This document shows positions 1-10,486 of a stretch of 64,000 nucleotides of DNA, piece after piece. Made by a program: the position numbers and the translations under genes. Origin of the DNA: Tetrahymena elliotti 4EA (lineage: Eukaryota > Ciliophora > Oligohymenophorea > Hymenostomatida > Tetrahymenidae). The stretch is taken from positions 266,539 through 330,538 of the forward strand of contig JH720318.1 of the NCBI GenBank assembly GCA_000231825.2. Reading direction: 5' to 3'. The notes below the pieces were generated by a model that saw only the letters and a list, made by a program, of their open reading frames with translations, was not told where the DNA came from and did not search any database. Positions within the stretch are counted from its first letter, which is position 1. Each line of letters begins with the position of its first letter.

Positions 1-803
1 TTTGAAGTTGGTCTATTTTTATCTGTAGTTATCTTATTTGATTTGTTTTATCTTGCTTGTTAATTTTTATTATTTATTTTTATTTATTTATTGGGATATT
101 TTTGTTTTAATTTTAATTTTATATTTTGGGATATTTTTAATTTTATTTGATTATTTATTGGGATATTTTTAATTTTTATTTTCAAGTTTTTTTTTTATTT
201 TTTAGATCAGAGAGGATTTTATTTATTTTTTAATTAGTTTCTTATCTTGTTTCTTCAGTTAAGTTTTTATTTTTAATAAGTGAAAGAGAGCATAGGGAAT
301 AGCATTTCAATTTGAGATGATAATAGTGACAATTCCAAGGACTGAATAGTTACATACAATTTCAGTGCCTATATGAAGATTAAATCTTCCTTAAACAAAG
401 GTTTCAAAGCATAATAGTCTGTAGAGAGTATATTGATCTGTATCATCGTTTTAATTATTTTACTTCAGTGCTTATGTTAACAAGGGTTTGTAAAATATAA
501 TTAGTTGATGCATGAGAGTGATCAAATTGTTAATTTTAGTGGAATTGAATAATATTAAAAACTTCCTAGGCTTAACTCTCTCTACTTCTTACTATGTTTT
601 TTTCTGAAATAAGAAAAAAATTCATCTCAAAAGCATGCCTCACCAAAGGTGATTTAATTTCCTTTATTTTTTTTGTCTTTATTTTTTTTGTTAATTAATT
701 AATTATAAATTTTTGAGTGTAGATCAATCTTTAATAAAGTTATTTAGATAAAGCAAAAAAAAAGTTGGTTGATCGAAATCTTATTTTAAAGTACTCTCGT
801 ACA
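1..803. other. A+T-rich spacer before the tRNA array
   Basis: No gene can be supported here. The first 240 bases are very T rich and hold a short degenerate tandem repeat, listed separately. A reading frame with a hydrophobic stretch opens at an ATG near 373, but it stays open straight through the first tRNA gene and has no credible end. Confidence 0.5.
89..171. repeat. Degenerate tandem repeat, TTGGGATATTTTT core, three copies
   Basis: The core TTGGGATATTTTT occurs at 91, 126 and 158, spaced 35 and 32 bases apart, with T/A-rich filler between copies. It looks like a decayed minisatellite in non-coding DNA. I have no function to propose. Confidence 0.6.
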
Positions 804-876
804 GTGGATGTAGCTCAGTTGGAAGAGCGTAAGATTGTGGCTCTTAAGGTCGTGGGATCGAAACCCACTATCCACA
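804..876 (+). tRNA. tRNA-His(GTG), copy 1
   Basis: The 73 bases fold as a full cloverleaf: a 7-bp acceptor stem, GCTC/GAGC D stem, TAAGA/TCTTA anticodon stem and GTGGG/CCCAC T stem. The anticodon loop TTGTGGC gives GTG, so it reads histidine codons CAC and CAU. The discriminator is A73. The base before position 1 is A, so the G-1 that histidyl-tRNA synthetase needs is not encoded and must be added by a Thg1-type enzyme (known biology). Acceptor pair 7:66 is G.U. A T5 run at 877-881 is the likely Pol III terminator. Confidence 0.95.
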
Positions 877-989
877 TTTTTGCCTTGTTTTAAATATTAA
901 TAAATTGAGTGTTCTTCTTTAATCAATTGAGCTTTTAATGATAAAAAATCACCAAGAAATTTATTAATACTGTAAACTAAATAAAAAAA

Positions 990-1062
990 TGTGGATGGTG
1001 GGTTTCGATCCCACGACCTTAAGAGCCACAATCTTACGCTCTTCCAACTGAGCTACATCCAC
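990..1062 (-). tRNA. tRNA-His(GTG), copy 2, inverted
   Basis: This copy has the same body and GTG anticodon as copy 1 but lies on the opposite strand, facing it across a 113-base spacer. Pair 7:66 is G-C. A T7 run follows the 3' end on the minus strand (983-989). It is the only member of the array in this orientation. Confidence 0.95.
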
Positions 1063-1575
1063 GATCTGAGATAGTCAAATAAATTAAAAATTTTTTTTAT
1101 TCTCTGAATTTAAATTTTATTTTATTATTAAAATATTTGTTTCTTCTCTTTCTTTTTATTCTTTTTATTTTAAATTATAAATTTTTTAACTTTGATCTGG
1201 CAAATAAAAATTTGTTTATATTTTTATCGGTTAAGGCTGAGGAACATACATATAAGCTAAAATATTATATTTTTTTTTGTTTTAAAAAGAGCTTTAATTC
1301 CTCTTAATGTAAGTTCAATGTTAAAATTTCTTCAAAATTAGTAAAAAAATATTTAACCTTATCTTTCTTTTGATTTGGAATAAAAAATTTTTTAGCTTGA
1401 TTTGAAAATTTAAAATAAAATGATGATTTAAATTAGGAATTAAAATGTTAATAATTATTTTTAGGATATTTTTCAACTTTTTTTCTTTCATTTTATGTTT
1501 AAAAATTTATAATATGTTCATAATATTATTTTAATATAAAAATCTACATTTTTGTTAAAGTTTAACCATCATGAA
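1063..1575. other. Spacer within the tRNA-His array
   Basis: A+T-rich DNA between copies 2 and 3. I see no open gene, no further tRNA and no repeat worth naming. Confidence 0.5.
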
Positions 1576-1648
1576 GTGGATGTAGCTCAGTTGGAAGAGC
1601 GTAAGATTGTGGCTCTTAAGGTCGTGGGATCGAAACCCACCATCCACA
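1576..1648 (+). tRNA. tRNA-His(GTG), copy 3
   Basis: Complete cloverleaf with anticodon GTG. It has the same sequence as copy 2, including the G-C pair at 7:66. The discriminator is A, and a T5 run at 1650-1654 serves as terminator. Confidence 0.95.
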
Positions 1649-1818
1649 GTTTTTGCTTGGCTAATTGACAGATAGATAGTTATTAATTTAAAATATTTTT
1701 AGATATGCATTAAATTTTTGACACCTTGAAAACAATATAAACTGATATACAATTTAGTATCAATAAATTAAAATTTTTAAACAAAATGTCTAAAATTAAA
1801 TTTGTTTAATTTCGTGAT

Positions 1819-1891
1819 GTGGATGTAGCTCAGTTGGAAGAGCGTAAGATTGTGGCTCTTAAGGTCGTGGGATCGAAACCCACTATCCACA
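1819..1891 (+). tRNA. tRNA-His(GTG), copy 4
   Basis: Complete cloverleaf with anticodon GTG and the same sequence as copy 1, with a G.U wobble at 7:66. A T5 run at 1893-1897 is the likely terminator. The flanks are unrelated to those of the other copies, so only the gene itself is conserved. Confidence 0.95.
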
Positions 1892-2048
1892 CTTTTTATC
1901 ATAAATTTGAAAAAGAAAGTAAAAAGGGAATTTGAATAATTGATACCATATTGAGATATAAAAATAATCAATTCAATAACAAAATCTTTTAGTTTTATTT
2001 GCAAATTTTTACAAAATTTTTTAAATTAAAACACAAAAATATCATAAC

Positions 2049-2121
2049 GTGGATATAGCTCAGTTGGAAGAGCGTAAGATTGTGGCTCTTAAGGTCGTGG
2101 GATCGAAACCCACTATCCACA
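2049..2121 (+). tRNA. tRNA-His(GTG), copy 5
   Basis: Complete cloverleaf with anticodon GTG. The 5' acceptor strand is GTGGATA, so pair 7:66 is A-U rather than G-C or G.U. A T5 run at 2123-2127 follows. Confidence 0.95.
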
Positions 2122-2267
2122 CTTTTTGGTCTACAATAGATTAATTTTAGTCTAATTTAAATAAGCATGGCACAAACTATTAATTTATTTTCATTAAAAA
2201 AAAATTTACTTTCAAAAAAATAAAATTTGACAAAGTGTCTCTTTGTTGTTTTGATAAATGCAATGAA

Positions 2268-2340
2268 GTGGATATAGCTCAGTTGGAAGAGCGTAAGATT
2301 GTGGCTCTTAAGGTCGTGGGATCGAAACCCACTATCCACA
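2268..2340 (+). tRNA. tRNA-His(GTG), copy 6
   Basis: Complete cloverleaf with anticodon GTG, identical to copy 5 with an A-U pair at 7:66. The terminator is weaker in position: CTTCA precedes a T7 run at 2346-2352. Confidence 0.95.
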
Positions 2341-2749
2341 CTTCATTTTTTTAAATTAAGATTTTTTTCGTTTTATCTTATTATTTTAAATCTGAATTAA
2401 ATTAATTTCTTATCAAAAATTAAATAAAAAATTTTACTAAATAAATGATTAAATATTCTTACCAAATGATTTTAGTTTGTAAGTAAAATGATGTTTTTTT
2501 ATTCATTTGCTAAGTCTAAGGTAAAAGTTAGTTTGAAGGTTGGCTTATTTTAAACTAAAAAAAGATATTTTTGGAAAAAATTAAAAATGTTTAGCTAAGC
2601 TAATATCAACTTTATTTTAAATAAATCTGTGAAACCAAATCTTTTTATGAGTTAGAATTTAGATATTTAATTAAAATAAAAAAAATATATTTGCTAGCTT
2701 GCTTAATTAAGAAAATTGTGATAAGTAGAAGTAAAATTAGAAGTAGGAA
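2341..2749. other. Spacer between the tRNA array and the ERI1-like gene
   Basis: A+T-rich; I see nothing beyond the presumed promoter of the plus-strand exonuclease gene. Confidence 0.5.
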
Positions 2750-3401
2750 ATGGAAAATCAAAGTAAGTTTTATTTCATAATTATGTAAATTAACTTTTTT
2801 AATTTCATTAGATTGCGTTGAATACTTGGTCATATCAGATTTTGAATGTAACAGTGGGATGAAAGGTTTTGTTCTCCATGAAATTATTGAGTTTCCTATT
2901 ATTATAATAGATGTTAAGAATTAAAAGATAATAGATCAGTTCTCTACCTTTGTCAAACCAACCTATCATCCTAAATTGACCAATTTTATAAAGAATCTCA
3001 CCTATATAGAATAAAAAGACGTTGACTCAGCTCCTACTATTGCAGAGGTATTTGAAATTGTCAGTTAACACATCAAATAACAAACAAATAGAAGTGATTC
3101 TACCTATTTTGTATTCGATTGCGATTCAGATGCTATTAACTTAAGAGCAGAAATAAATCTTAAATAATTAAAACCTTCTAATTACTTCCAATGTTATTTT
3201 AACTTAAGAGAATTGTTTAATGAATTCTACAATGATAAAGCAAAATCTTTAGATAACATGCTTAGAATTTTGAGTTTAACTTAAATAGGACATCCACACA
3301 TAGGTTTACACGACGCTAGAAATATCTGCTAAGTAGTAATGCATATGCTTAAATAAGGATATACTTTTAATTAATAGCACTTAAAGAAAATTATTATTTG
3401 A
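2750..3401 (+). CDS. ERI1-like DEDDh 3'-5' exoribonuclease
   Basis: A 200-residue protein from a 13-nt first exon (2750-2762), a 49-nt intron and a long second exon (2812-3401). It belongs to the ERI1/3'hExo branch of DEDDh exonucleases, which trim histone mRNA tails, 5.8S rRNA ends or small RNAs. Visible motifs are DFE (D14, E16), the second acidic site FDCDSD near 107-109, and HIGLHDARNI with H167 and D172, so the active site looks complete. The family's typical HEIIEFP and FVKP segments are present near 28-33 and 51-54. It consists of almost nothing but the nuclease domain: no SAP domain or zinc finger is seen, unlike longer ERI1 proteins. The start rests on the exon join, which restores frame and gives a normal GTAAGT donor. 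The substrate is unknown. It could act in ciliate small-RNA pathways, but that is inference. Confidence 0.88.
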
Positions 3402-4497
3402 TAAATTAATAAACTATTTTTATCTAGTTATTTGTTCTGAATTTTCTAAATATTTGTAATCATCTTTGATTTAAAAATTTAATTTAACAAATAAAAAATA
3501 ATGAGAATACATAAAATATTTCAATTAAAATAAAGTTAAAAGCTTGTATTTTTTGGGTTACTAAGATTGAAATTTAATAATAAGTAAAATATTAAGATGA
3601 TGTCTATGATTCTAATTTTATTTTCAAAATCATTAATAATAAATTCTGAATAAAAATACCTTTTTGCTTATTCATACTCACTAGATTAATCATCATAACA
3701 TGAAAAAGACATTTTATATTTAAAATGATAATTTATATTTCTTCAAAAAGCCACATAATTGAAGCTTCTCTTGGAATACTAAACCCTTAAATAGTACCAA
3801 ACTCCTGTAATACCTTGATATTTGGAGCATTTTAGCTAAATTTCTCAATTATTCTCACTTTTTTATTTGTATTTGGCAGATTTTTATTTTTATTTGTATT
3901 ATCAAATTATTTTTAGTTTTATTTTAAGGTAGATTACTAAAAACAAAAACAGAAGAATTTATGAATTTTTTCTCAAAAGAATATAAAAGTTTATAATATT
4001 TTGGGTTGGTTACTCAGCTTAATCAAACATATTTAATTAATTAAATAAATGAATAATTAAATAGATGATTGATAGAGATGTTAATTAATTGATTTAAATA
4101 GACTGACTGTCTATTTGATAAAAGATGAAATAAACAACCAAGAGATGAATTTAGAAAGAGTTTTATTAAATTATATAAAGAGTAACAATGATAAACTTTT
4201 TTTACAAATAAGTTTATATTTGATAACAAAAATAAAATTATTTTTTAAAATAAATATCTGTAAACACTGTATTATTTATGATTAGTAATTATCAGATTTC
4301 TTTACATACTTAATTTAGGATTTTATTTTTCACAACAAGCTATTAATTATGTTGTTTTTTATTTATTTAAGCTATTTTATAGACCTAAAAAACCTAGATT
4401 TTATTTATCAAAGTCTAAGATAAAAAAATAAGTATATACAGTAAATTTTATTTCATGTGTTTGTCTTTTTGTGTAACATTTTATTATTGGTTTGTTC
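3402..4497. other. Spacer between convergent genes
   Basis: Very A+T-rich sequence between the 3' ends of the exonuclease gene and the minus-strand membrane protein gene. I see no coding sequence or structured RNA. Confidence 0.5.
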
Positions 4498-6140
4498 TCA
4501 AACAAATGTATGAGATGATTATTTTTTAGAAGGGGCTTTACAATTAGGGTTAAAGGAGATGTTATTGCTTTATGGAAGAGCATTTTCTTCAGGTCTCTCC
4601 ATACAGATAGAGACATCTTTAGAAGGTATTTAGTTTGGATTATTTTTAGTTTTTTGGTTGGTTGATTTTGATTTCATAAAATCTTACAGTTAAGAGCAGC
4701 AAAATTTGTTAATTAAATAAAACACATTTGGCTCTGCTAAAAAATGCATCCATGCACAGATCAATATTGCTATTGTTTTATCTCTTATCTACCTATATTA
4801 GAGAAGGTTAAAGTAATTCTAATTTGAGTCTAGACACTGCCTATTGATGAGATCAGAAAGGAAATTATTTATCTAAATTTAGAAGCTTGACTAAAATATA
4901 ACCAAGAAATTGCATGATAAAAATAGTATATATTTTAGAATGTAAACACTCTTCACCAAAAAACTAACTCTATCTTTAAAAATTATGACTCCCCAGGAAA
5001 ATTTATTATATTTAAATCCAATCCATGTGTCAAATAATATTAGAATACTACAATATAAGCAGCAAATAATAAAATTTGGAAGCGATAAGTCCTCAATATG
5101 TTAAATCACATCAACGTTATCATAAAAATTTTAAATAATATCTCTGCATTTCAATTTCAAGCTTGGGTAAGATTTTGAGAAAAGAGATAGTTAATTCGTA
5201 GAGTAATAGTAATTTGGAAGAGCTGATAACTGTTGAGATAAATCATTACTATCTAATAAAGTTTATTCGCTAATAGATATCTCCGTCTTTTAGAATAGTA
5301 AATCAGTAGGATTACAAGATAAAATGACATTATTTAATTAATATCCCTCATTAGTACTTATATGATCATTTAAGTATATATCTTCACTAGAACTGACCAT
5401 AAAATTAATTAAAGGAAGTTTTAAAGGACCATTTCTTCTTAAAAATATCCAAAAGGTTTTTCCACCTTTATCTGTGAATAAATTTATTTATTCATATATT
5501 GTTGGATCAGGGTTTGTCTCTCCTATCTAAATATCTTAAACAGGACATTTTGAATTAGTTGGAACACAAAAACCATAATTTTCATCTTGATTTCCTTAAT
5601 TGTCTTTTCCACACCATTATTCACTTGCTAAGCAATTAAGATTCTGTGGTGCATTATTTTTAAATGAATAATTAGCTAACTTGGTAGCACATAATTTAAA
5701 TTTAAATCCATTAACACTCCATATATCAAGGGTTTTATTAATTATGGGATTTATTGGTTTTCCTTAACAACAACCATTTTTATTTGTTCCTTAACAACAT
5801 TATCCCTCCTAAATTTAGTTATTTTGATCACATAAGCAACCTTCTTTTGTACCAGGCCAACTAATTAATTATATTTAAATTTTAATTAAAAATAAAAAAA
5901 TTAAATGTATTACTTGTATTTAAAAACAGATTCTTCGCCTGGCTAACAATTATCAGTGGTATTTTTTAGTACATAAATATCAGAAATAGGCTATTTTTAC
6001 CAATCATCAAGAGTTTGTAAATAAATACTTTTATTAGAGGAAAATCCAAAATAAATTAGTGCAGAAAATAGTAAAATTAGAATCCCAATCGCCAAAGAAT
6101 AAATGCTATACAAGACTCTAAAAATATTAGATTAGAACAT
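4498..6140 (-). CDS. Cys-rich putative transmembrane protein, family unknown
   Basis: A 529-residue protein from two exons (5914-6140 and 4498-5860) joined across a 53-nt intron; lengths and frame agree. One strong membrane segment lies near residues 14-34. A long region rich in cysteine and glutamine follows (CLCDQ, CCQG, GCCQG and other Cys near 80-200), so this part is probably extracytoplasmic and disulfide-bonded. Further hydrophobic segments lie in the C-terminal half, around FIICCLYCSILILF and YILKYILFLSCNFLVIF, ending in a polar tail. I do not recognise a catalytic domain. Ciliates have many such membrane proteins and a receptor or channel-like role is only a guess. Upstream it shares a 1.5-kb divergent spacer with the CCA-adding enzyme gene. 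Confidence 0.72.
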
Positions 6141-7660
6141 TTCGCTTATTTTTTTTAGTAAAAGTTTTTATGAATAATTAATTTAATTTAACAATTTAAT
6201 TCAAATAATCTTTAATTTTCTCTTTCAGCTCAGTGATTTTTTTACGATTGTACCTCTTATCTATTTTAATTACATATTTATATCCTTCTTTTTATTTGAT
6301 AAAATAAAAATAAATTTAGGGAAATTCTAAAATATAATTCTCATTTTAAATCATTTTAAAATTATTTCTTCAAATTTAACTTATTATTATTTCTCAAAAG
6401 AATAATATTTGTCTGTCTCAGCTAAAATTTTATAATACGGAGTACTCTATCATCAATATTTTTTCAAAAATATTGTATCTTTGATTAATAAACAATTTAC
6501 AAATAAATCTTTGGTGAATATTTTATTTTCATAAAACCTAAAAATTTTATTGCAATTTAATTAATCATAAAAAAATCTAAAGCCTCATTTACACAAATTT
6601 CTAAATAAAGAAATCCTAAGTTTAAATTTAAATAAATTTATAATTTTAAAAATTTCAATTTTTCTAATATTAATTGTAAACAAAATAAATTAATTGTCTT
6701 CTTTTTTATTTTAAACTTAGATAGTAATAAAATAATAAAAAAATATTTATAATATGTTTCAAGGATTTTGATCTAAATCAGAATAAAATTAATTTTAACT
6801 TCATTCTTAGATTTTTAAATGAGTTTTTGCTACAAAAGAAAAAAGTATCTTTTTTATTTTTCTGCATTTAGCAATTTTATTTTATTTTATTATTTTAAAG
6901 CTCATCCATTTTTCATTTCATTTGAACTTTATTAATTATTGATTTCTTCTACTTTCCTTTGATATTTTTTGTTAAAATATTTTTAATTGCTTTGCTAATA
7001 AAATGTTTAATTTCAAATTAAATTTCTTAAAATGCAAACAAAAACGAAAATTTAATTAAAGAAAAAGAGATAGATTTTGTGTTACAGAATTAATCTTGTT
7101 AATTCTTTACATTTCTTTGAAAAATAAAAGAATTTTACTGTTTAAGAGTAAAAAAGTTAAGAATATCCAAAACAATTTTGTAAATAAAGCAAAAAATTGA
7201 ACTCTGAAATGAATAAAAGTAAATATTTTTGGATGATAAAAAATAAAAAAAATAATTTTAATAAATTATTTTATTGGAAAGAAAAAAGAAAAATACTGGA
7301 AATAGAAAATTGTGTAGAAATTCATTCATTTTATTGCGTCTATTAGCCAACTTAACTTAGCAAGATTAGTTATAATGATTAGAATGTAAGATAATTAAAA
7401 TATCTCATAAAAATTAGTATCTTCATAAGTAAATGATTAGTTATATTGGCAAAAAACAAATTAAATAGTTTTATAGTCTCAATTTAAATATAAACAGATA
7501 ATATAATAAACAATTAAAATATCATCAAAAAGCATTATCCTAGTTTTAAGGAAAAAGCAATAAAAATATTATTAACTAAAGTTAGCAATAATAATAGTCA
7601 ACATAGCTATTTTATTCACCATAATATTCATTTAATAGATTAAGAGCTTGCGCAAGAAGA
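6141..7660. other. Divergent spacer between the membrane protein and CCA-adding enzyme genes
   Basis: About 1.5 kb of A+T-rich DNA that must carry both promoters. I see no further gene, no tRNA and no clear repeat. Confidence 0.5.
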
Positions 7661-9531
7661 ATGGAGATAGAAACTAATTTTAAAATTAAATTGAATGAAA
7701 AGGAAAAGCAATTATTTGACTTTTTACTAGAATTTGTTAAAGCAAAAAATATATAAGTAGTACTCCGCTCAGCCGGAGGTTGGGTTCGTGATAAAGTAAA
7801 TCAATAAAACTTAATGAAATTGTTGCTTCATTTATCATTAAACATTTTATTCTTTTTTATTCTAATTCCTTCTTTTTAATTATTTTTAGTTACTTGGTAA
7901 GGAATGTCATGATATAGATATCACTTTAGATACAATGACTGGTGAGTAGTTCATTAGTCAACTGATAGATTACCTCAAAGAAAAAGGTTAAGAGGATTTA
8001 ATTTCAGGTCATGGTGTTATAAAAAGTAATCCAGATAAATCAAAGCATTTAGAAACTGTGACTTTCAAAATATTTGGATATGATATTGATGTAGTTAATT
8101 TAAGACATGAAGAATATGCAACAAATTCTAGAATTCCTACAATGGTAATTGCAATTATAAATTAAAAATAAATAGAGTATAATTAAGTTTAATTCAATTA
8201 ATTTTAAAAGAAATTTGGAACTCCTCTTTAAGATGCATAAAGAAGAGATTTGACTATTAATTCTATGTTCTACAATATTTGTACTGGTGAAATAGAAGAT
8301 TTTACTGGATAAGGTTTGAGCGATCTTTAGAATAAAGTCATCAGAACACCATTAGATCCTACATAAGTAAATAAATTATTTACAAAATTACACTAAAATA
8401 TAATTGAAAATTTAATGATAGACCTTTATTGATGATCCCTTAAGAATTTTGAGAACATTTAGATTTGCAACAAGATATTAATTTTCAATAACTCCAGATA
8501 TTATCGAATCTCTAAAGAATGAAGAAATAAGAGTAATAAATTTTATATCTTTAATGTAAATTTTATTCAATGAAAATATAATTATTAATAGAACAGTTTA
8601 GACAAGAAAGTTAGCAGAGAAAGAATTAGAACTGAGCTTGTAAAAATATTAAAAGATTCAAATGTTGAATTTGGATTGAACTAAATTTATTAAAATAACT
8701 TATGGTCTATCGTTTTCTAGATGCCAGAAAAATGTGAGGAATTAAAAAACTTAGATTTCTATCAATAAAAGTAGTTAGAATCTTATACCCTTGCAATTAG
8801 ATGTGTTTAAGAATTAAAAATAATTAAAGAGTTACCTATTTTATCAAAGGATTTTGAAGAAGAAGATATTTAGCTTTTATTCTTAATGTCTGCAATTGCT
8901 TTTCCTTTCACTTAAATTTAGTATAAGGTTAATAAAACAGTTATGTCTCTTCCTTAATATTTAGCTTTTGAATCTCTTAAAGTAATTAATTTCATCAATT
9001 GGTCATATAAATTAAATATTTATTGTTTATTAGTTTCCTGATAAGGCAGTAAAAGTTTGCTCGATTATTACTTCAACTTGTGAATATGCTCTCAAGTTTT
9101 AACAAGTCATTAAGAAAAATTTTGATGAAGAATTCAATACTATAGCATAATATATTTAAAAACTTGGAAATACATGGGAGTTAGCATTTTCTATTGCTAG
9201 AATAAATGAATCTATTTAATATAAAGACGAATATAATAAGAATTATGAGAAGTTGATTGAGTATATTTATTCTAAAAAAATTGAGAAAGTGTATGCCATG
9301 AAACCTTTAATTGATGTAATATAAAATTAAAATTTAATAAGTTTTATTTAATTATTTTATAATTTCTAAAAGGGTAAAGAAATTATGGGTCTTTTTGAAT
9401 TAGATAAGTAAGGTCCTGTCATTGGAAAAATTAATAGTAATATTTTCCTTTGGTAAGCTTCAAATATAGGCAAGCAAAAGGATGATTTAGTCCAAGAAAT
9501 ATTAAAAAATAAAAATAAATTTATGATCTGA
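7661..9531 (+). CDS. CCA1: CCA-adding enzyme (tRNA nucleotidyltransferase, class II)
   Basis: A 495-residue enzyme that builds or repairs the 3' CCA end of tRNAs. It has seven exons, all joined in phase 0 (7661-7795, 7890-8144, 8211-8366, 8422-8532, 8592-8981, 9034-9315, 9373-9531). Motifs are in order: nucleotide-binding SAGGWVRDK (37-45), catalytic DID (D53, D55), the RRDLTINSMFYN segment that helps select the nucleotide, DDPLRILRTFRFA, and RERIRTEL. The first intron falls directly after GGWVRDK. The spacing fits eukaryotic Cca1/TRNT1 and the length is normal. One gene usually serves cytosol, nucleus and mitochondria. The chosen ATG gives no obvious mitochondrial presequence, though an Arg-rich stretch without an ATG lies just upstream. 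It is convergent with the HGSNAT-like gene. Confidence 0.95.
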
Positions 9532-10486
9532 TTATTTATTTATTCTCTTTTCAAAAATTAATTCCATCTTGAAAAACTATATTTTAAAAATGTATTTTAA
9601 TGTATTCAATCAATATTCTAACATTTCTTTCAATTCACTCAAACCTTTACTTCACTAATTAATTTTTAAGTATTTTAATCTTTTTATGTGATTAAAAAAG
9701 TATAGAGTTACTTCCTGCTATAAATATTTTTAGACAGATAAATTCATTTTAGATTTTGTATCAAAATTAAACTGTGAAGTTTATTTACTAGATTTCAACA
9801 AAGATTTGTTTTTGTAACTATGAAAATTTTATTTTCAATTATTAAAAATACATAATTAACCAACCATCTTACCATCTTGATTTTTGATTCTTCTTTAAAG
9901 TATTTTAATTTTATAACACTCTCTCACCTTTTTAAATTATTTTTATTTGTTCAAAAATATCAAAATAATTCTAATAAATGTTATCTAATAATTAAATTAA
10001 CTTAAAATGTCTTTTTCATTCTGAATTTATTTATTCAATTGTTTTATTCATGTTAAAAATCAATGATTGAAATAAACATTTTGAATGAAAATAGTTTATT
10101 AATTAGGTTAATGTTGTTTTATTATTTAATTACTTAATCTCTTTGCTAGCAAACTGTTTTTTTTAAATTGGAATAGAAAAGAGGCTGACTATTTGATGTT
10201 GAGCTTGGCCAACTAATTAAGTTTTAACTATCGCAATTTCATAATAAGAGCTCTCTTCGAATAAATCTAAATTTTCATTAAAAATATTATTTAAGATTTT
10301 AAAATTAGTAAAAATAAAGATAGTTTTTTATGGATTTATTATTTTATTACATATCTGAAAATATAAATTTTTAGAAACATGAAATACAAAAAATTGAAAT
10401 TAGAAACTAGACGAATGCTAGTATAAGTAATTTATTATCATTTTTTAATTTAATATTTAAGAGACCAAAGAAAGGATTTATGATAT
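9532..10486. other. Spacer between convergent genes
   Basis: A+T-rich sequence between the 3' ends of the CCA-adding enzyme and HGSNAT-like genes. I see nothing else in it. Confidence 0.5.

Noticed and set aside
373..920. Plus-strand open frame starting MKIKSSLNKGF with a hydrophobic stretch
   Set aside because: With two Gln-reassigned stops, long chance frames are common; this one runs through a tRNA gene and has no plausible end or splice site.
1777..2339. Minus-strand frames sharing the peptide SGFRSHDLKSHNLTLFQLSYIH
   Set aside because: These are reverse-strand readings of the repeated tRNA-His genes, not proteins.
2950..2965. Resemblance to the Tetrahymena chromosome breakage sequence (AAACCAACCT core)
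   Set aside because: It lies within the coding sequence for FVKPTYHP of the exonuclease and mismatches the rest of the 15-base element, so it is coincidence.
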